Part shown: positions 15,983 through 23,201 of the stretch, piece by piece
How the letters are laid out: each line of letters starts with the position of its first letter
Position numbering within the stretch: position 1 is the stretch's first letter
DNA from: JABDFW01 sp035550215
GTDB taxonomy: Bacteria > Bacteroidota > Bacteroidia > Chitinophagales > Chitinophagaceae
Length of the DNA: 64,000 nucleotides
Assembly: GCA_035550215.1 (NCBI GenBank)
Contig: DASZPM010000031.1
Span: forward strand, 62,001-126,000
Direction: 5' to 3'
Position numbers and translations under genes: made by a program
Notes under the pieces: generated by a model
The model's database searches: none
What the model saw: the letters and a program-made list of their open reading frames with translations, nothing else
What the model was told of the DNA's origin: nothing

Positions 15983-17794
15983 TTAACCTTTCCTGGCAAG
16001 CAGCGAGTTAATCATCAGTTCCAGCAGTCGTTCGTTGTTGCCGTCGATTATAAAATTGGTGTACACTATCCTGCCATTCCTGTCAATTAAAAAGTTGGTA
16101 GGCTCGCCGCGAACATTATATGTTTTCTCTGCCCATTGTTCTGTGCCGCGCAGCGGGATGAAGCTGTATTTGGTGCCCTTCATAAAAGGCAGCACATATT
16201 CATCCTGGTTGGGCAACACGTTAATGCCCAGGTAGGCAATATCATTCCTATTGTATTTGCGCAATACATTTTCAAAGTGCGGCATCTCGCCCCTGCAGGG
16301 GCCACAGCCCGGAAACCAAAAGGTGAGCAGCACAACTTTGCCCCTGTAATCTTCCAGCTTTGCCTGCTTTGGCGACGTGTACATACCCAGCGTAAAAGCC
16401 GGGGCGGGTTTGGTAAATTTATCACGCAGCGCCCATATATCAATCTCTGCCTGTTCTTTAGTTTTTCCGAGTTCCGCACCATATTTTGTTATAGCATTCT
16501 TTATTTCGTCAGACGGTTTTTTTGCCTGTACAAATAATAGGCTGTCATACGCCATTTGGGGCTTGCCGGCCGCATCCCAAATTTGCGCTTTAAGAAGCGA
16601 CACCATATCCGCTGCGCCAGAATAGCGCGAAACTTTTAATCCTGACAATTTTGTTTCTGCCTCGCTGAATTTTTTGTCCGCGGCAAGGATATTTATAGCG
16701 GTAATGTTGTTAGCCAGTTCCAGGCTTTGCTTAAAGTCATCATCAATACCGGCCATTGCCTTTGCCAGTTCAATTGCTTTAGTGGTCATCCCTTCCTGCA
16801 GGTAAGCATCAAACAATGTACTCATGCCGCTTTCCGACCACCTGAATTTGTCCGGCGGGTATAGCTGCCTGAGCTGTTCACCAATGGCAATTTTTTCTTT
16901 GCGGTCGTTACTTCTTTCGGCCAGCCAGTACAAACCCTGCGCACCACGCTCACTTTGCGGGAATTTCTTTACCAGTTCCCACGTTTTTTTATGCCACATA
17001 GCAGTATCAACGCTTCTGAAATCGTCCGCATAATAAAACGTGTAAGATGGGTCTGCCGGGTCTGCTTCCGCGGCTTTTCCCATATACTCCCGCGCTTCGT
17101 CGTTCTTACCCCAGCGTTCCGCGTCAATGGAGAGCATCAGGTACACTTTCGCATTTTTTGGCTGCAGCGTTATAACTTTTAACAAGTATGGTTTTGCTTT
17201 GGGGCTTTCAGCATTATAATAGCTTTCCCCCAGCGCAAACGGGAAGGAAGCCGACTTTGGAAATTCATCCGCCCACTTATTCAACTGTGTAACAGTAGTG
17301 TCATTGTCGATGCCTGACAGGAAGATAAACTGCTGTAATGGTAAAAGGCTGTCAGGGTTGGAAGCAATAATGCTTTTTAAAGAGTCGATGGTGTTCGGTG
17401 TTCGCGGAATATCCAGTTTCCAGTTTTCATCGGCGGCAATATTAAACATTTGCGCTATTCTTTTGGTGGTATCGCCGTTGTTCCAGGCTTTCATAAGGTA
17501 AGTAATGCATTGCCTGTTCTGCGCCTTGTAATATGCCTCACCCAGCGCATAAGGTATTACAGCAGATTTTGGGTATTGCTTCATCCATACATCAAACTGC
17601 GCGGTTACGGTATCATTTTTATACCCAAGCAGTTGTATATACTGCCGCAATGCCGGCAGGTCTTCTTCATGCCCGGTAACCGCTTTTTTTAGGGAATCAA
17701 TGGTTTCCTGTCTTAACTGCGGCTGGGCCTGGATTGAAACCGTGGTTAGCATCAGCATTGTGGCGGCAAAAAAATGGGTAACACTTTTTCTCAT
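15983..17794 (-). CDS. TlpA-type thioredoxin protein with N-terminal helical repeats
   Basis: 603 residues. A signal peptide (about 1-23) is followed by helical TPR-like repeats (about 30-420; the segment F-P-F-A-L-G-E-S-Y-Y-N recurs as I-P-Y-A-L-G-E-A-Y-Y-K). The C-terminal thioredoxin-like domain (about 455-600) has K-V-V-L-L-T-F-W-F-P-G-C-G-P-C, the redox pair being Cys497 and Cys500, and the cis-proline segment G-E-P-T-N-F-L-I-D. It is presumably a periplasmic thiol oxidoreductase or a disulfide reductase for exported proteins. The long TPR extension is typical of Bacteroidota and suggests a protein-binding partner. Confidence 0.88.
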   Translation of the reverse strand: MRKSVTHFFAATMLMLTTVSIQAQPQLRQETIDSLKKAVTGHEEDLPALRQYIQLLGYKNDTVTAQFDVWMKQYPKSAVIPYALGEAYYKAQNRQCITYLMKAWNNGDTTKRIAQMFNIAADENWKLDIPRTPNTIDSLKSIIASNPDSLLPLQQFIFLSGIDNDTTVTQLNKWADEFPKSASFPFALGESYYNAESPKAKPYLLKVITLQPKNAKVYLMLSIDAERWGKNDEAREYMGKAAEADPADPSYTFYYADDFRSVDTAMWHKKTWELVKKFPQSERGAQGLYWLAERSNDRKEKIAIGEQLRQLYPPDKFRWSESGMSTLFDAYLQEGMTTKAIELAKAMAGIDDDFKQSLELANNITAINILAADKKFSEAETKLSGLKVSRYSGAADMVSLLKAQIWDAAGKPQMAYDSLLFVQAKKPSDEIKNAITKYGAELGKTKEQAEIDIWALRDKFTKPAPAFTLGMYTSPKQAKLEDYRGKVVLLTFWFPGCGPCRGEMPHFENVLRKYNRNDIAYLGINVLPNQDEYVLPFMKGTKYSFIPLRGTEQWAEKTYNVRGEPTNFLIDRNGRIVYTNFIIDGNNERLLELMINSLLARKG

Positions 17795-17829
17795 GGTATT
17801 TTTTTAAGAGACTGTGCAGGAAACTAAGG

Positions 17830-17847
17830 TAACTAAATTTTTAGTTA
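17830..17847. promoter_or_regulatory. Palindrome between divergent TlpA and DUF1569 genes
   Basis: TAACTAAA (17830-17837) is mirrored by TTTAGTTA (17840-17847) with a 2-base centre, in the 149-base divergent gap. It could be a dimeric regulator site. A related half-site arrangement (TAACTAAA-N7-TTTAGTAA) occurs at 31273-31295. A TATCTTTA box at 17890-17897 may start the DUF1569 transcript. Confidence 0.3.
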
Positions 17848-17943
17848 TAAAGGCGATAATATTAGTTAAAATCAATTCGCCTGTTTATTTATCTTTAGGT
17901 ATGTCTTTTTATGAAGGCAAACAACAGCAAAATAAATACAGTG

Positions 17944-18390
17944 ATGAAGACAATATACGACAAGGAAATATTAGAGGAGCTGAACGCGAGGATTAACGCG
18001 CTGAACGAAAGCAGCACTGCGCGATGGGGTAAAATGAATGTTTATGAAATGCTGCGGCATAATGTTTTATGGGAAGAATTAATGCTTGGGAAGATGAAAT
18101 ATAAGCGGGTGTTTATAGGCCGCATATTTGGTAAAATGGCATTGAATAATTTAATAAGAGATGATAAACCCATAAAACAAAATATGCCCACCCTGAAAGG
18201 GTTTGCCATTAAAGCAGAGACAGGAAATATTGAAACTGAAAAACACCAATGGATTGACTTGCTGAAAGAGCATACCAATAGCAGCGCTACAGAATTTTTT
18301 CATCCCTTCTTCGGTCACATGACAAAAGCCCAGGCAGGGTACCTTGCTTACAAGCACACCGACCATCACCTGAGGCAGTTTGGCGTATAG
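17944..18390 (+). CDS. DUF1569 (DinB-like) domain protein
   Basis: 148 residues from the ATG at 17944. The family signature appears as E-E-L-N-A-R-I-N-A-L-N-E-S-S-T-A-R-W-G-K-M-N-V-Y-E-M-L-R-H, and the C-terminus ends F-F-G-H-M-T-K-A-Q-A-G-Y-L-A-Y-K-H-T-D-H-H-L-R-Q-F-G. It is a small four-helix protein related to DinB/YfiT metal-binding families; histidines near 37, 130 and 140 could be the metal ligands. An earlier in-frame ATG at 17911 would add 11 residues lacking family similarity. Function is unknown; thiol or small-molecule modification has been proposed for related proteins. Confidence 0.8.
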   Translation: MKTIYDKEILEELNARINALNESSTARWGKMNVYEMLRHNVLWEELMLGKMKYKRVFIGRIFGKMALNNLIRDDKPIKQNMPTLKGFAIKAETGNIETEKHQWIDLLKEHTNSSATEFFHPFFGHMTKAQAGYLAYKHTDHHLRQFGV

Positions 18391-18462
18391 TATGTGTTAA
18401 ACCTTTTCACTTTCTTAGTCAATTGAAGTTGTATTGTATATTTACGAGGCCAAACCTTTTAT

Positions 18463-18658
18463 ATGAACAAATCATATCTTCTCCCTGTGCTGGCTGCCTT
18501 GTTTGCTGTAGCCTGCAATACTCCTGCGGGCAAAAACCCTGATTCTTCCATGACAGTTGCTGATTACTTTGCTGGCCAAAGAGTTAGACGCTGAGACAGA
18601 CATGATTGATGAACTGCTTAACGAAGTTGTGTTAAGAAAAACCGGGACTTATCAATAA
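18463..18658 (+). pseudogene. Small lipoprotein gene with an apparent +1 frameshift
   Basis: An ATG at 18463 opens a signal of lipoprotein type, M-N-K-S-Y-L-L-P-V-L-A-A-L-F-A-V-A-C (lipobox cysteine at residue 18), then N-T-P-A-G-K-N-P-D-S-S. The frame stops at 18592-18594 after 43 residues. Near 18573 the +1 frame continues with a charged helix, L-A-K-E-L-D-A-E-T-D-M-I-D-E-L-L-N-E-V-V-L-R-K-T-G, to a TAA at 18656-18658 that overlaps the next ATG (TAATG). The join suggests one original protein of about 65 residues broken by a single-base change, or a sequencing error. No homologous family is recognised. Confidence 0.5.
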
Positions 18659-19263
18659 TGATTAAAAAAATGCCACGCAAAAAATGCCGCACACTTTACC
18701 CTGCGTTGCCCACCGGCAATTACAGGACGGATAAATTTATATTTCCGCCGGTATATAGCATGTATGTATTAACGCTTCCATCAAAATCCGCAAAAGGGCA
18801 TGCAAAAAATATGGGGATTTGTTTGCAAAAACTATTGGAGGCAATGGGCACGAGCGAGATGATTTTTATGGGAGATAATACATTGCCCTGGCTGTACAGG
18901 AACAGCGATTATACGCCTGCAAAGGAAGGAGTGCATTATCTTATTACTACAGGCATAAGCGCCAGTTTTAATGGCGGGCTGGTAGTGCCTGTTGCTGAAA
19001 TACGCATTTTTATAAAACACCTGTTTTTGCTAGTGCGCACCAACACCATATTACAGTGCGTGTACGGTGTGGATAGAGGCCAGCACTTATTAATAAACGT
19101 TTGCCAGTATGGCGGCGTACACATTAGCTTATTAAGTGAAGAAACAGATAGACTATTTAACGAATCCCTGCCCGCTTCAAACTTCCAGTTGCGTGAGGGA
19201 AATACCTGTTACTCCCCATGGGCAAAAAGCAGCGCCATACCCGGCAGAACGACGATAGTGTAA
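18658..19263 (+). CDS. Uncharacterised protein translationally coupled to an upstream frame
   Basis: 201 residues, no recognised family. The sequence is basic at the N-terminus (M-I-K-K-M-P-R-K-K-C-R) and has a mixed alpha/beta look: M-Y-V-L-T-L-P-S-K-S-A-K-G-H-A-K, G-V-H-Y-L-I-T-T-G-I-S-A-S-F-N-G-G and E-I-R-I-F-I-K-H-L-F-L-L-V-R-T-N-T-I-L-Q-C-V-Y-G. No signal peptide or transmembrane helix is convincing. The ATG overlaps the TAA of the preceding small frame (TAATG), which supports translation and coupling. The codon use resembles neighbouring genes. It could be a lineage-specific protein; role unknown. Confidence 0.6.
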   Translation: MIKKMPRKKCRTLYPALPTGNYRTDKFIFPPVYSMYVLTLPSKSAKGHAKNMGICLQKLLEAMGTSEMIFMGDNTLPWLYRNSDYTPAKEGVHYLITTGISASFNGGLVVPVAEIRIFIKHLFLLVRTNTILQCVYGVDRGQHLLINVCQYGGVHISLLSEETDRLFNESLPASNFQLREGNTCYSPWAKSSAIPGRTTIV

Positions 19264-19308
19264 TTTGTTTTATTCACCTTGCCCTGGCTGACTCTCCATG
19301 GGGGAATA

Positions 19309-19348
19309 TTTTTTAATAAAAAACCCGCAGGTTATGTAAGCCTGCGGG
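19309..19348 (-). terminator. Rho-independent terminator of gpmI
   Basis: CCCGCAGG (19324-19331) pairs with CCTGCGGG (19341-19348) around 9 bases. On the minus strand the hairpin is followed by TTTTTTATTAAAAAA (19323-19309), placed 56 bases after the gpmI stop. Confidence 0.85.
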
Positions 19349-19403
19349 ATGCTTATTTACAAAAGTTGTTAAACTTGCTCAGCACTCAACATGCCATGAG
19401 TTA

Positions 19404-20927
19404 TCAAACCAGCACATTGCCTGTCATTTCTTTTGGTATAGGCAGGCCCATCATTGTTAATATTGATGGGGCAATATCGCCCAGCTTGCCCGGTTTAACA
19501 GTGCCATGCCAATCTTTGTCAATCACGAACAGAGGTACAAGGTTTAAAGTGTGCGCTGTGTTGGGTGTGCCGTCTTCATTCACCATATAGTCGGCATTAC
19601 CATGGTCTGCAGTTAAAAACACCGTATAGCCATGCTCCACGGCGGCAGTAACTACGCGCTTTACACATGCATCTACTGTTTCAACTGCTTTAATTACTGC
19701 GCTCCAAACACCCGTATGGCCTACCATATCGGCATTGGCATAGTTAAGGCAAATAAAATCGGCGCTTTCTGCCTCAATCTCCGGCACTAGTTTATCAGTA
19801 AGTTCTTTCGCGCTCATTTCAGGCTGCAGGTCGTATGTGGCAACTTTAGGTGAAGGCGCCAATATCCTGCTTTCACCCTCAAAAGGCTTTTCCCTTCCAC
19901 CGCTGAAAAAGAAGGTAACATGGGGGTACTTTTCCGTTTCGGCAATACGTATTTGCTTTTTACCGTTCTGCTCCAGTACCTCGCCGAGTGTATTGTTAAG
20001 GTTATCTGTTTCAAAAATTACATGCACATCTTTAAATGTTTTATCGTACTCCGTCATGGTAGTATAATAAAGCTTTAACGTATGCATGCCAAGGTCCGCG
20101 TGGTCTTCTTGCGTAAGTACGTGGGTAATTTCGCGGCAGCGGTCAGTACGAAAGTTAAAACATATCACTGCGTCCCCGTCTTTAATGGTAGCAAGGGGTT
20201 GCTGTCCCTCATCCACTATAACAGTGGGTTTTATAAATTCATCCGTAATGTCTGCGGCATAAGATTGTTCCATCGCAGCAATAGCATCAGTGGCCTTTTG
20301 GCCTTCACCTTTAACAAGGGCATCATATGCTAGTTTTACACGCTCCCAGCGCTTATCCCTGTCCATGGCATAATAGCGGCCGCTTACCGTAGCAATTTTG
20401 CCCACAGAAGTATTTAAAAAACCCTGCAGGTCTGTAATAAAACCCAGGCCGCTTTTAGGGTCAGTATCCCTGCCGTCAGTAAACGCGTGTATATATACTT
20501 CGCTTAAGCCCTGCTCTTTACATGTATCACAAATAGCCTTCAGATGTTTTGTGTGGCTGTGTACACCGCCATCGCTAACAAGCCCCAGCAAATGCAGCGG
20601 TTTGTTATTTGTTTTGGCATAGTTAATGGCCGCCAGCAAATGTTCGTTTTTGGCAAAGCTGCCATCGCGTACCGCTACGTTAATGCGCTGCAGCTCCTGG
20701 TACACTATACGCCCAGCGCCAAGGTTAAGGTGCCCTACTTCGCTGTTGCCCATTTGACCATCAGGCAGTCCTACGGCTTCGCCGCAGGTAACCAGTGTGG
20801 TATTGGGATATTTTGCATAAAGGGATGATACAAAGGGTACATTGGCGTTTTGTATAGCGTCTGCCGATTTTACTTTGCCAAGGCCCCAGCCGTCCATAAT
20901 TATCAATATAACTTTCTTCGTTTTCAT
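19404..20927 (-). CDS. gpmI: 2,3-bisphosphoglycerate-independent phosphoglycerate mutase
   Basis: 507 residues, the normal length for the family (about 510). It interconverts 3- and 2-phosphoglycerate in glycolysis, in the cytoplasm, using two Mn ions. The alkaline phosphatase-superfamily fold is clear: M-D-G-W-G near 11-15 (metal Asp12), the phospho-serine Ser62 in M-G-N-S-E-V-G-H-L-N, S-D-G-G-V-H-S-H, A-F-T-D-G-R-D, and the C-terminal T-A-D-H-G-N-A-D. It is monocistronic, with a hairpin terminator at 19309-19348 and a probable TAnnTTTA promoter box only 4 bases upstream of its ATG. Nothing odd is seen. Confidence 0.98.
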   Translation of the reverse strand: MKTKKVILIIMDGWGLGKVKSADAIQNANVPFVSSLYAKYPNTTLVTCGEAVGLPDGQMGNSEVGHLNLGAGRIVYQELQRINVAVRDGSFAKNEHLLAAINYAKTNNKPLHLLGLVSDGGVHSHTKHLKAICDTCKEQGLSEVYIHAFTDGRDTDPKSGLGFITDLQGFLNTSVGKIATVSGRYYAMDRDKRWERVKLAYDALVKGEGQKATDAIAAMEQSYAADITDEFIKPTVIVDEGQQPLATIKDGDAVICFNFRTDRCREITHVLTQEDHADLGMHTLKLYYTTMTEYDKTFKDVHVIFETDNLNNTLGEVLEQNGKKQIRIAETEKYPHVTFFFSGGREKPFEGESRILAPSPKVATYDLQPEMSAKELTDKLVPEIEAESADFICLNYANADMVGHTGVWSAVIKAVETVDACVKRVVTAAVEHGYTVFLTADHGNADYMVNEDGTPNTAHTLNLVPLFVIDKDWHGTVKPGKLGDIAPSILTMMGLPIPKEMTGNVLV

Positions 20928-20931
20928 GCCC

Positions 20932-20939
20932 TAAAGCTA
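20932..20939 (-). promoter_or_regulatory. gpmI: -7-like box directly upstream of gpmI
   Basis: Read on the minus strand TAGCTTTA (20939-20932) lies 4 bases before the ATG at 20927. It differs from TAnnTTTG in the last base. If used, the transcript would be leaderless or nearly so. Confidence 0.35.
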
Positions 20940-21032
20940 CGTTAATTTATGTTTTTAGGGGCTTTGCGGCCGGGTTACCATTAAACTTTAGCGTAAATTG
21001 CAGTGTCATATACAGAAGATAACAATTTGACA

Positions 21033-21413
21033 ATGAAAAAACTATTATTAATAGCGGCTTTGGCAATAGCGTCAGTATCATTTGCCCAGGCCAACAGTAA
21101 GGATGAAGTTGTTAATGCGCTTAAAAGTGGCGACGTGGCATCGTTTAACAACTATTTTGACAATACCGTTGATGTAAAGCTGCCCGACAAGGCAGAAGCC
21201 AAAAATGTTGAAAAAGGCCAGGCAGGCAATATTGTAAAAGATTTTTACAAACAAAATGGTATAAAAGGTTTTGATTTAACCTCAGAACGCGCTATGGGCG
21301 GTACCATGTATATGGCAGGCAAATTAACCGGCGGCGCAAAAGAATATAACTTAACGGTAATGCTGAAGGATAAAGACAGCAAGCTATCTGTTATTACCGT
21401 GCGAATAAATTAG
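21033..21413 (+). CDS. Exported DUF4783 protein
   Basis: 126 residues from the ATG at 21033. A signal peptide M-K-K-L-L-L-I-A-A-L-A-I-A-S-V-S-F-A (about 1-18, cleavage before Q) precedes a cystatin/NTF2-like domain: V-V-N-A-L-K-S-G-D-V-A-S-F-N-N-Y-F-D and the ending L-S-V-I-T-V-R-I-N. This is the DUF4783 pattern of Bacteroidota exported proteins. It is divergent from gpmI and followed by a hairpin terminator at 21437-21467. The role is unknown. Confidence 0.85.
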   Translation: MKKLLLIAALAIASVSFAQANSKDEVVNALKSGDVASFNNYFDNTVDVKLPDKAEAKNVEKGQAGNIVKDFYKQNGIKGFDLTSERAMGGTMYMAGKLTGGAKEYNLTVMLKDKDSKLSVITVRIN

Positions 21414-21436
21414 GCTTCTATAGATTGCATGGCAAG

Positions 21437-21467
21437 TCCCGCTTTTTTGTAAAGAGCGGGATTTTTT
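21437..21467 (+). terminator. Rho-independent terminator after the DUF4783 gene
   Basis: TCCCGCT (21437-21443) pairs with AGCGGGA (21455-21461), followed by TTTTTT. It begins 24 bases after the DUF4783 stop. Confidence 0.85.
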
Positions 21468-21509
21468 ATGCCCTGCCTAAAGTCATAAAAAACAAACCCT
21501 GTATTTACC

Positions 21510-21517
21510 TACCTTTG
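21510..21517 (+). promoter_or_regulatory. -7 promoter box of the cysteine-motif gene
   Basis: TACCTTTG is an exact TAnnTTTG match ending 5 bases before the GTG at 21523. No -33 TTTG is visible. It suggests a leaderless start at the GTG. Confidence 0.35.
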
Positions 21518-21522
21518 CAGCC

Positions 21523-21918
21523 GTGCTGAATGTTGAGGTATTATACCGTTATATAGCAACGCTGCTCATACTTTTTGTGTTTTTTGCACAAACTTTTACT
21601 AATGCAATTATAGTGGGTAATTATTACCTTAACACCAGCGCCTACGCAAAAAACTGCGAAAACAAAGATAAACCCTGGATGCATTGCAATGGTAAATGCC
21701 AGTTAAGCAAGCAATTGCAGCAGGAAAACAAGAAAGACCAGGAAAACCCCGAAAGAAAGGCTGATAATAAAAATGAAATAACACTTTCTTCAAAATCTTT
21801 TTTTGCCAGTGTGCATTGCCCGTGTAATATTACGGCTGACAAAATGTACATATTGCCTCGTTGCATAGGTAATGCTACTGACCGCGCCATGGCTATTTTT
21901 CATCCCCCGCAGACTTAA
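21523..21918 (+). CDS. Small membrane protein with a cysteine motif, possibly metal-related
   Basis: 131 residues beginning at GTG 21523; no ATG lies before residue 52, so the start is set by the hydrophobic N-terminus L-Y-R-Y-I-A-T-L-L-I-L-F-V-F-F-A (about 7-22). The conserved block A-K-N-C-E-N-K-D-K-P-W-M-H-C-N-G-K-C (about 42-59) is found in many short Bacteroidota proteins, often near metal-handling or TonB genes. Further cysteines occur in V-H-C-P-C-N (about 97-102) and near 115. It precedes the C-P-F-C-G-C-G outer-membrane protein by 128 bases. A role in copper or another soft metal is only inferred. Confidence 0.65.
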   Translation: MLNVEVLYRYIATLLILFVFFAQTFTNAIIVGNYYLNTSAYAKNCENKDKPWMHCNGKCQLSKQLQQENKKDQENPERKADNKNEITLSSKSFFASVHCPCNITADKMYILPRCIGNATDRAMAIFHPPQT

Positions 21919-22046
21919 CCCAGGCGTCTAATTCTATTTTCTAAATTTTCTTATTGTAAACAGCCTGCGTACGCGCAGGTATGTTTAGCGTATGTGTTTA
22001 CCTGGTATAACGTGCCCGTATTGCCACGGGCCAAAAAATATTTGTA

Positions 22047-22958
22047 ATGAAAAAACTTTTTCTGTCTTTTATACTCGTATTATTTGTTTCAGCAAGTTAT
22101 GCCTGCCCGTTTTGCGGTTGCGGCGGCGGTAATCTTTACATGGGCCTCCTGCCCGATTTTCAGCATGGTTTTGTGGGCGTGCGTTATCATTATTCGCAGT
22201 ACCATACGGTACTGTTGAGCGACCCCTCGCAATACAGCACCAATTATTATAATAGTATAGAATTGTGGGGTGGTTATAGTATAAGCAAAAAAATACAATT
22301 GCTGGCATTTGTGCCTTATTACAGCAACAAACAGGTTGATGACGACGGCACAACAACCCCAAGCGGCATGGGCGATATTTCGCTGCTTGCGCAGTACCGT
22401 GTTTTTAGCGTTACATCGTTGTCGCCTAACAAAAGAGTGATACAACAGCAAATGTGGCTGGGCGGCGGTGTAAAGCTTGCCACCGGTAATTTTAATCTTG
22501 ACCTTAGCGACCCCGATGTTACCGTTGCCGATATAAACGCGCAGCTTGGCACAGGCAGTACAGACTTTTTATTAAACGGCTTTTATAGTGTGCGTATTGA
22601 AAATTTTGGCATAAATGCCGATGCCAATTACAAAATTAGTACAGTAAACAGGCAGGGTTATAAATACGGAAACAGGTTTACAGGTACACTTATTGCCTAC
22701 TATCGCATGGGTAAACCAACGTTTTCTGTATCGCCAAATGCTGGGCTGGGGTATGAAAATGTGCAGGGCAACCTGCTTAATAAAGATAAAGTGCAGTATA
22801 CCGGCAGCAATGTAACCAATGCTATTGCAGGGGTTGAGTTTAATTTTAAAAAAATAGGGGTTGGGTTAAATGCGCAATTGCCTTTGGCGCAAAACTTTGC
22901 CGAAGGCCAAACAAAGCTTAAGGTTAAAACTATGGCACATGTAACCTTTGGGTTTTAA
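22047..22958 (+). CDS. Outer-membrane beta-barrel-like protein with CPFCGCG motif
   Basis: 303 residues. The signal peptide (about 1-19) ends at S-Y-A, and the mature protein starts C-P-F-C-G-C-G-G-G-N-L-Y-M-G (residues 20-33). The rest consists of alternating amphipathic strands (G-V-R-Y-H-Y-S-Q, I-E-L-W-G-G-Y-S, I-Q-L-L-A-F-V-P-Y-Y-S) ending in F, the usual outer-membrane barrel C-terminus (V-T-F-G-F). It resembles the MetA-pathway-of-phenol-degradation/transporter-like family. The vicinal cysteines at the mature N-terminus, together with the cysteine-rich gene upstream, suggest metal binding or redox sensing. Confidence 0.75.
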   Translation: MKKLFLSFILVLFVSASYACPFCGCGGGNLYMGLLPDFQHGFVGVRYHYSQYHTVLLSDPSQYSTNYYNSIELWGGYSISKKIQLLAFVPYYSNKQVDDDGTTTPSGMGDISLLAQYRVFSVTSLSPNKRVIQQQMWLGGGVKLATGNFNLDLSDPDVTVADINAQLGTGSTDFLLNGFYSVRIENFGINADANYKISTVNRQGYKYGNRFTGTLIAYYRMGKPTFSVSPNAGLGYENVQGNLLNKDKVQYTGSNVTNAIAGVEFNFKKIGVGLNAQLPLAQNFAEGQTKLKVKTMAHVTFGF

Positions 22959-22994
22959 AATTGACGACACTTTAAACTTTATACTACTAGAAAT

Positions 22995-23123
22995 ATGGCA
23001 CAGCATTTTAGCACTGATGCAGACCGCAGCATAGCACTTAAGCGGTCGCGGGTACTTGTACTTATTATTTTGTCAATTGTTTTGTTGCTGATGGGTTACT
23101 GCCTTTGGGCTGTGATAAAATAA
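22995..23123 (+). CDS. Small single-helix membrane protein
   Basis: 42 residues: a polar N-terminus, M-A-Q-H-F-S-T-D-A-D-R-S-I-A-L-K-R-S-R, then one hydrophobic helix, V-L-V-L-I-I-L-S-I-V-L-L-L-M-G-Y-C-L (about 20-37). The positive residues precede the helix, so the N-terminus is likely cytoplasmic. It lies 36 bases after the barrel protein and may be part of the same transcript. No family is recognised. Confidence 0.5.
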   Translation: MAQHFSTDADRSIALKRSRVLVLIILSIVLLLMGYCLWAVIK

Positions 23124-23146
23124 GCACAGGCGGGTATATAACATTC

Positions 23147-23178
23147 TTGGCATAATAGCCATTTGCGGTATATCTTTA
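23147..23178 (+). promoter_or_regulatory. Candidate promoter of the GH29 gene
   Basis: TTG (23147-23149), 21 bases, TATCTTTA (23171-23178) fits the Bacteroidota promoter pattern with one mismatch in the last -7 base. The start site near 23184 leaves a leader of about 18 bases. Confidence 0.4.
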
Positions 23179-23201
23179 CCCATCTCACAAAATGCTTTGG
23201 T

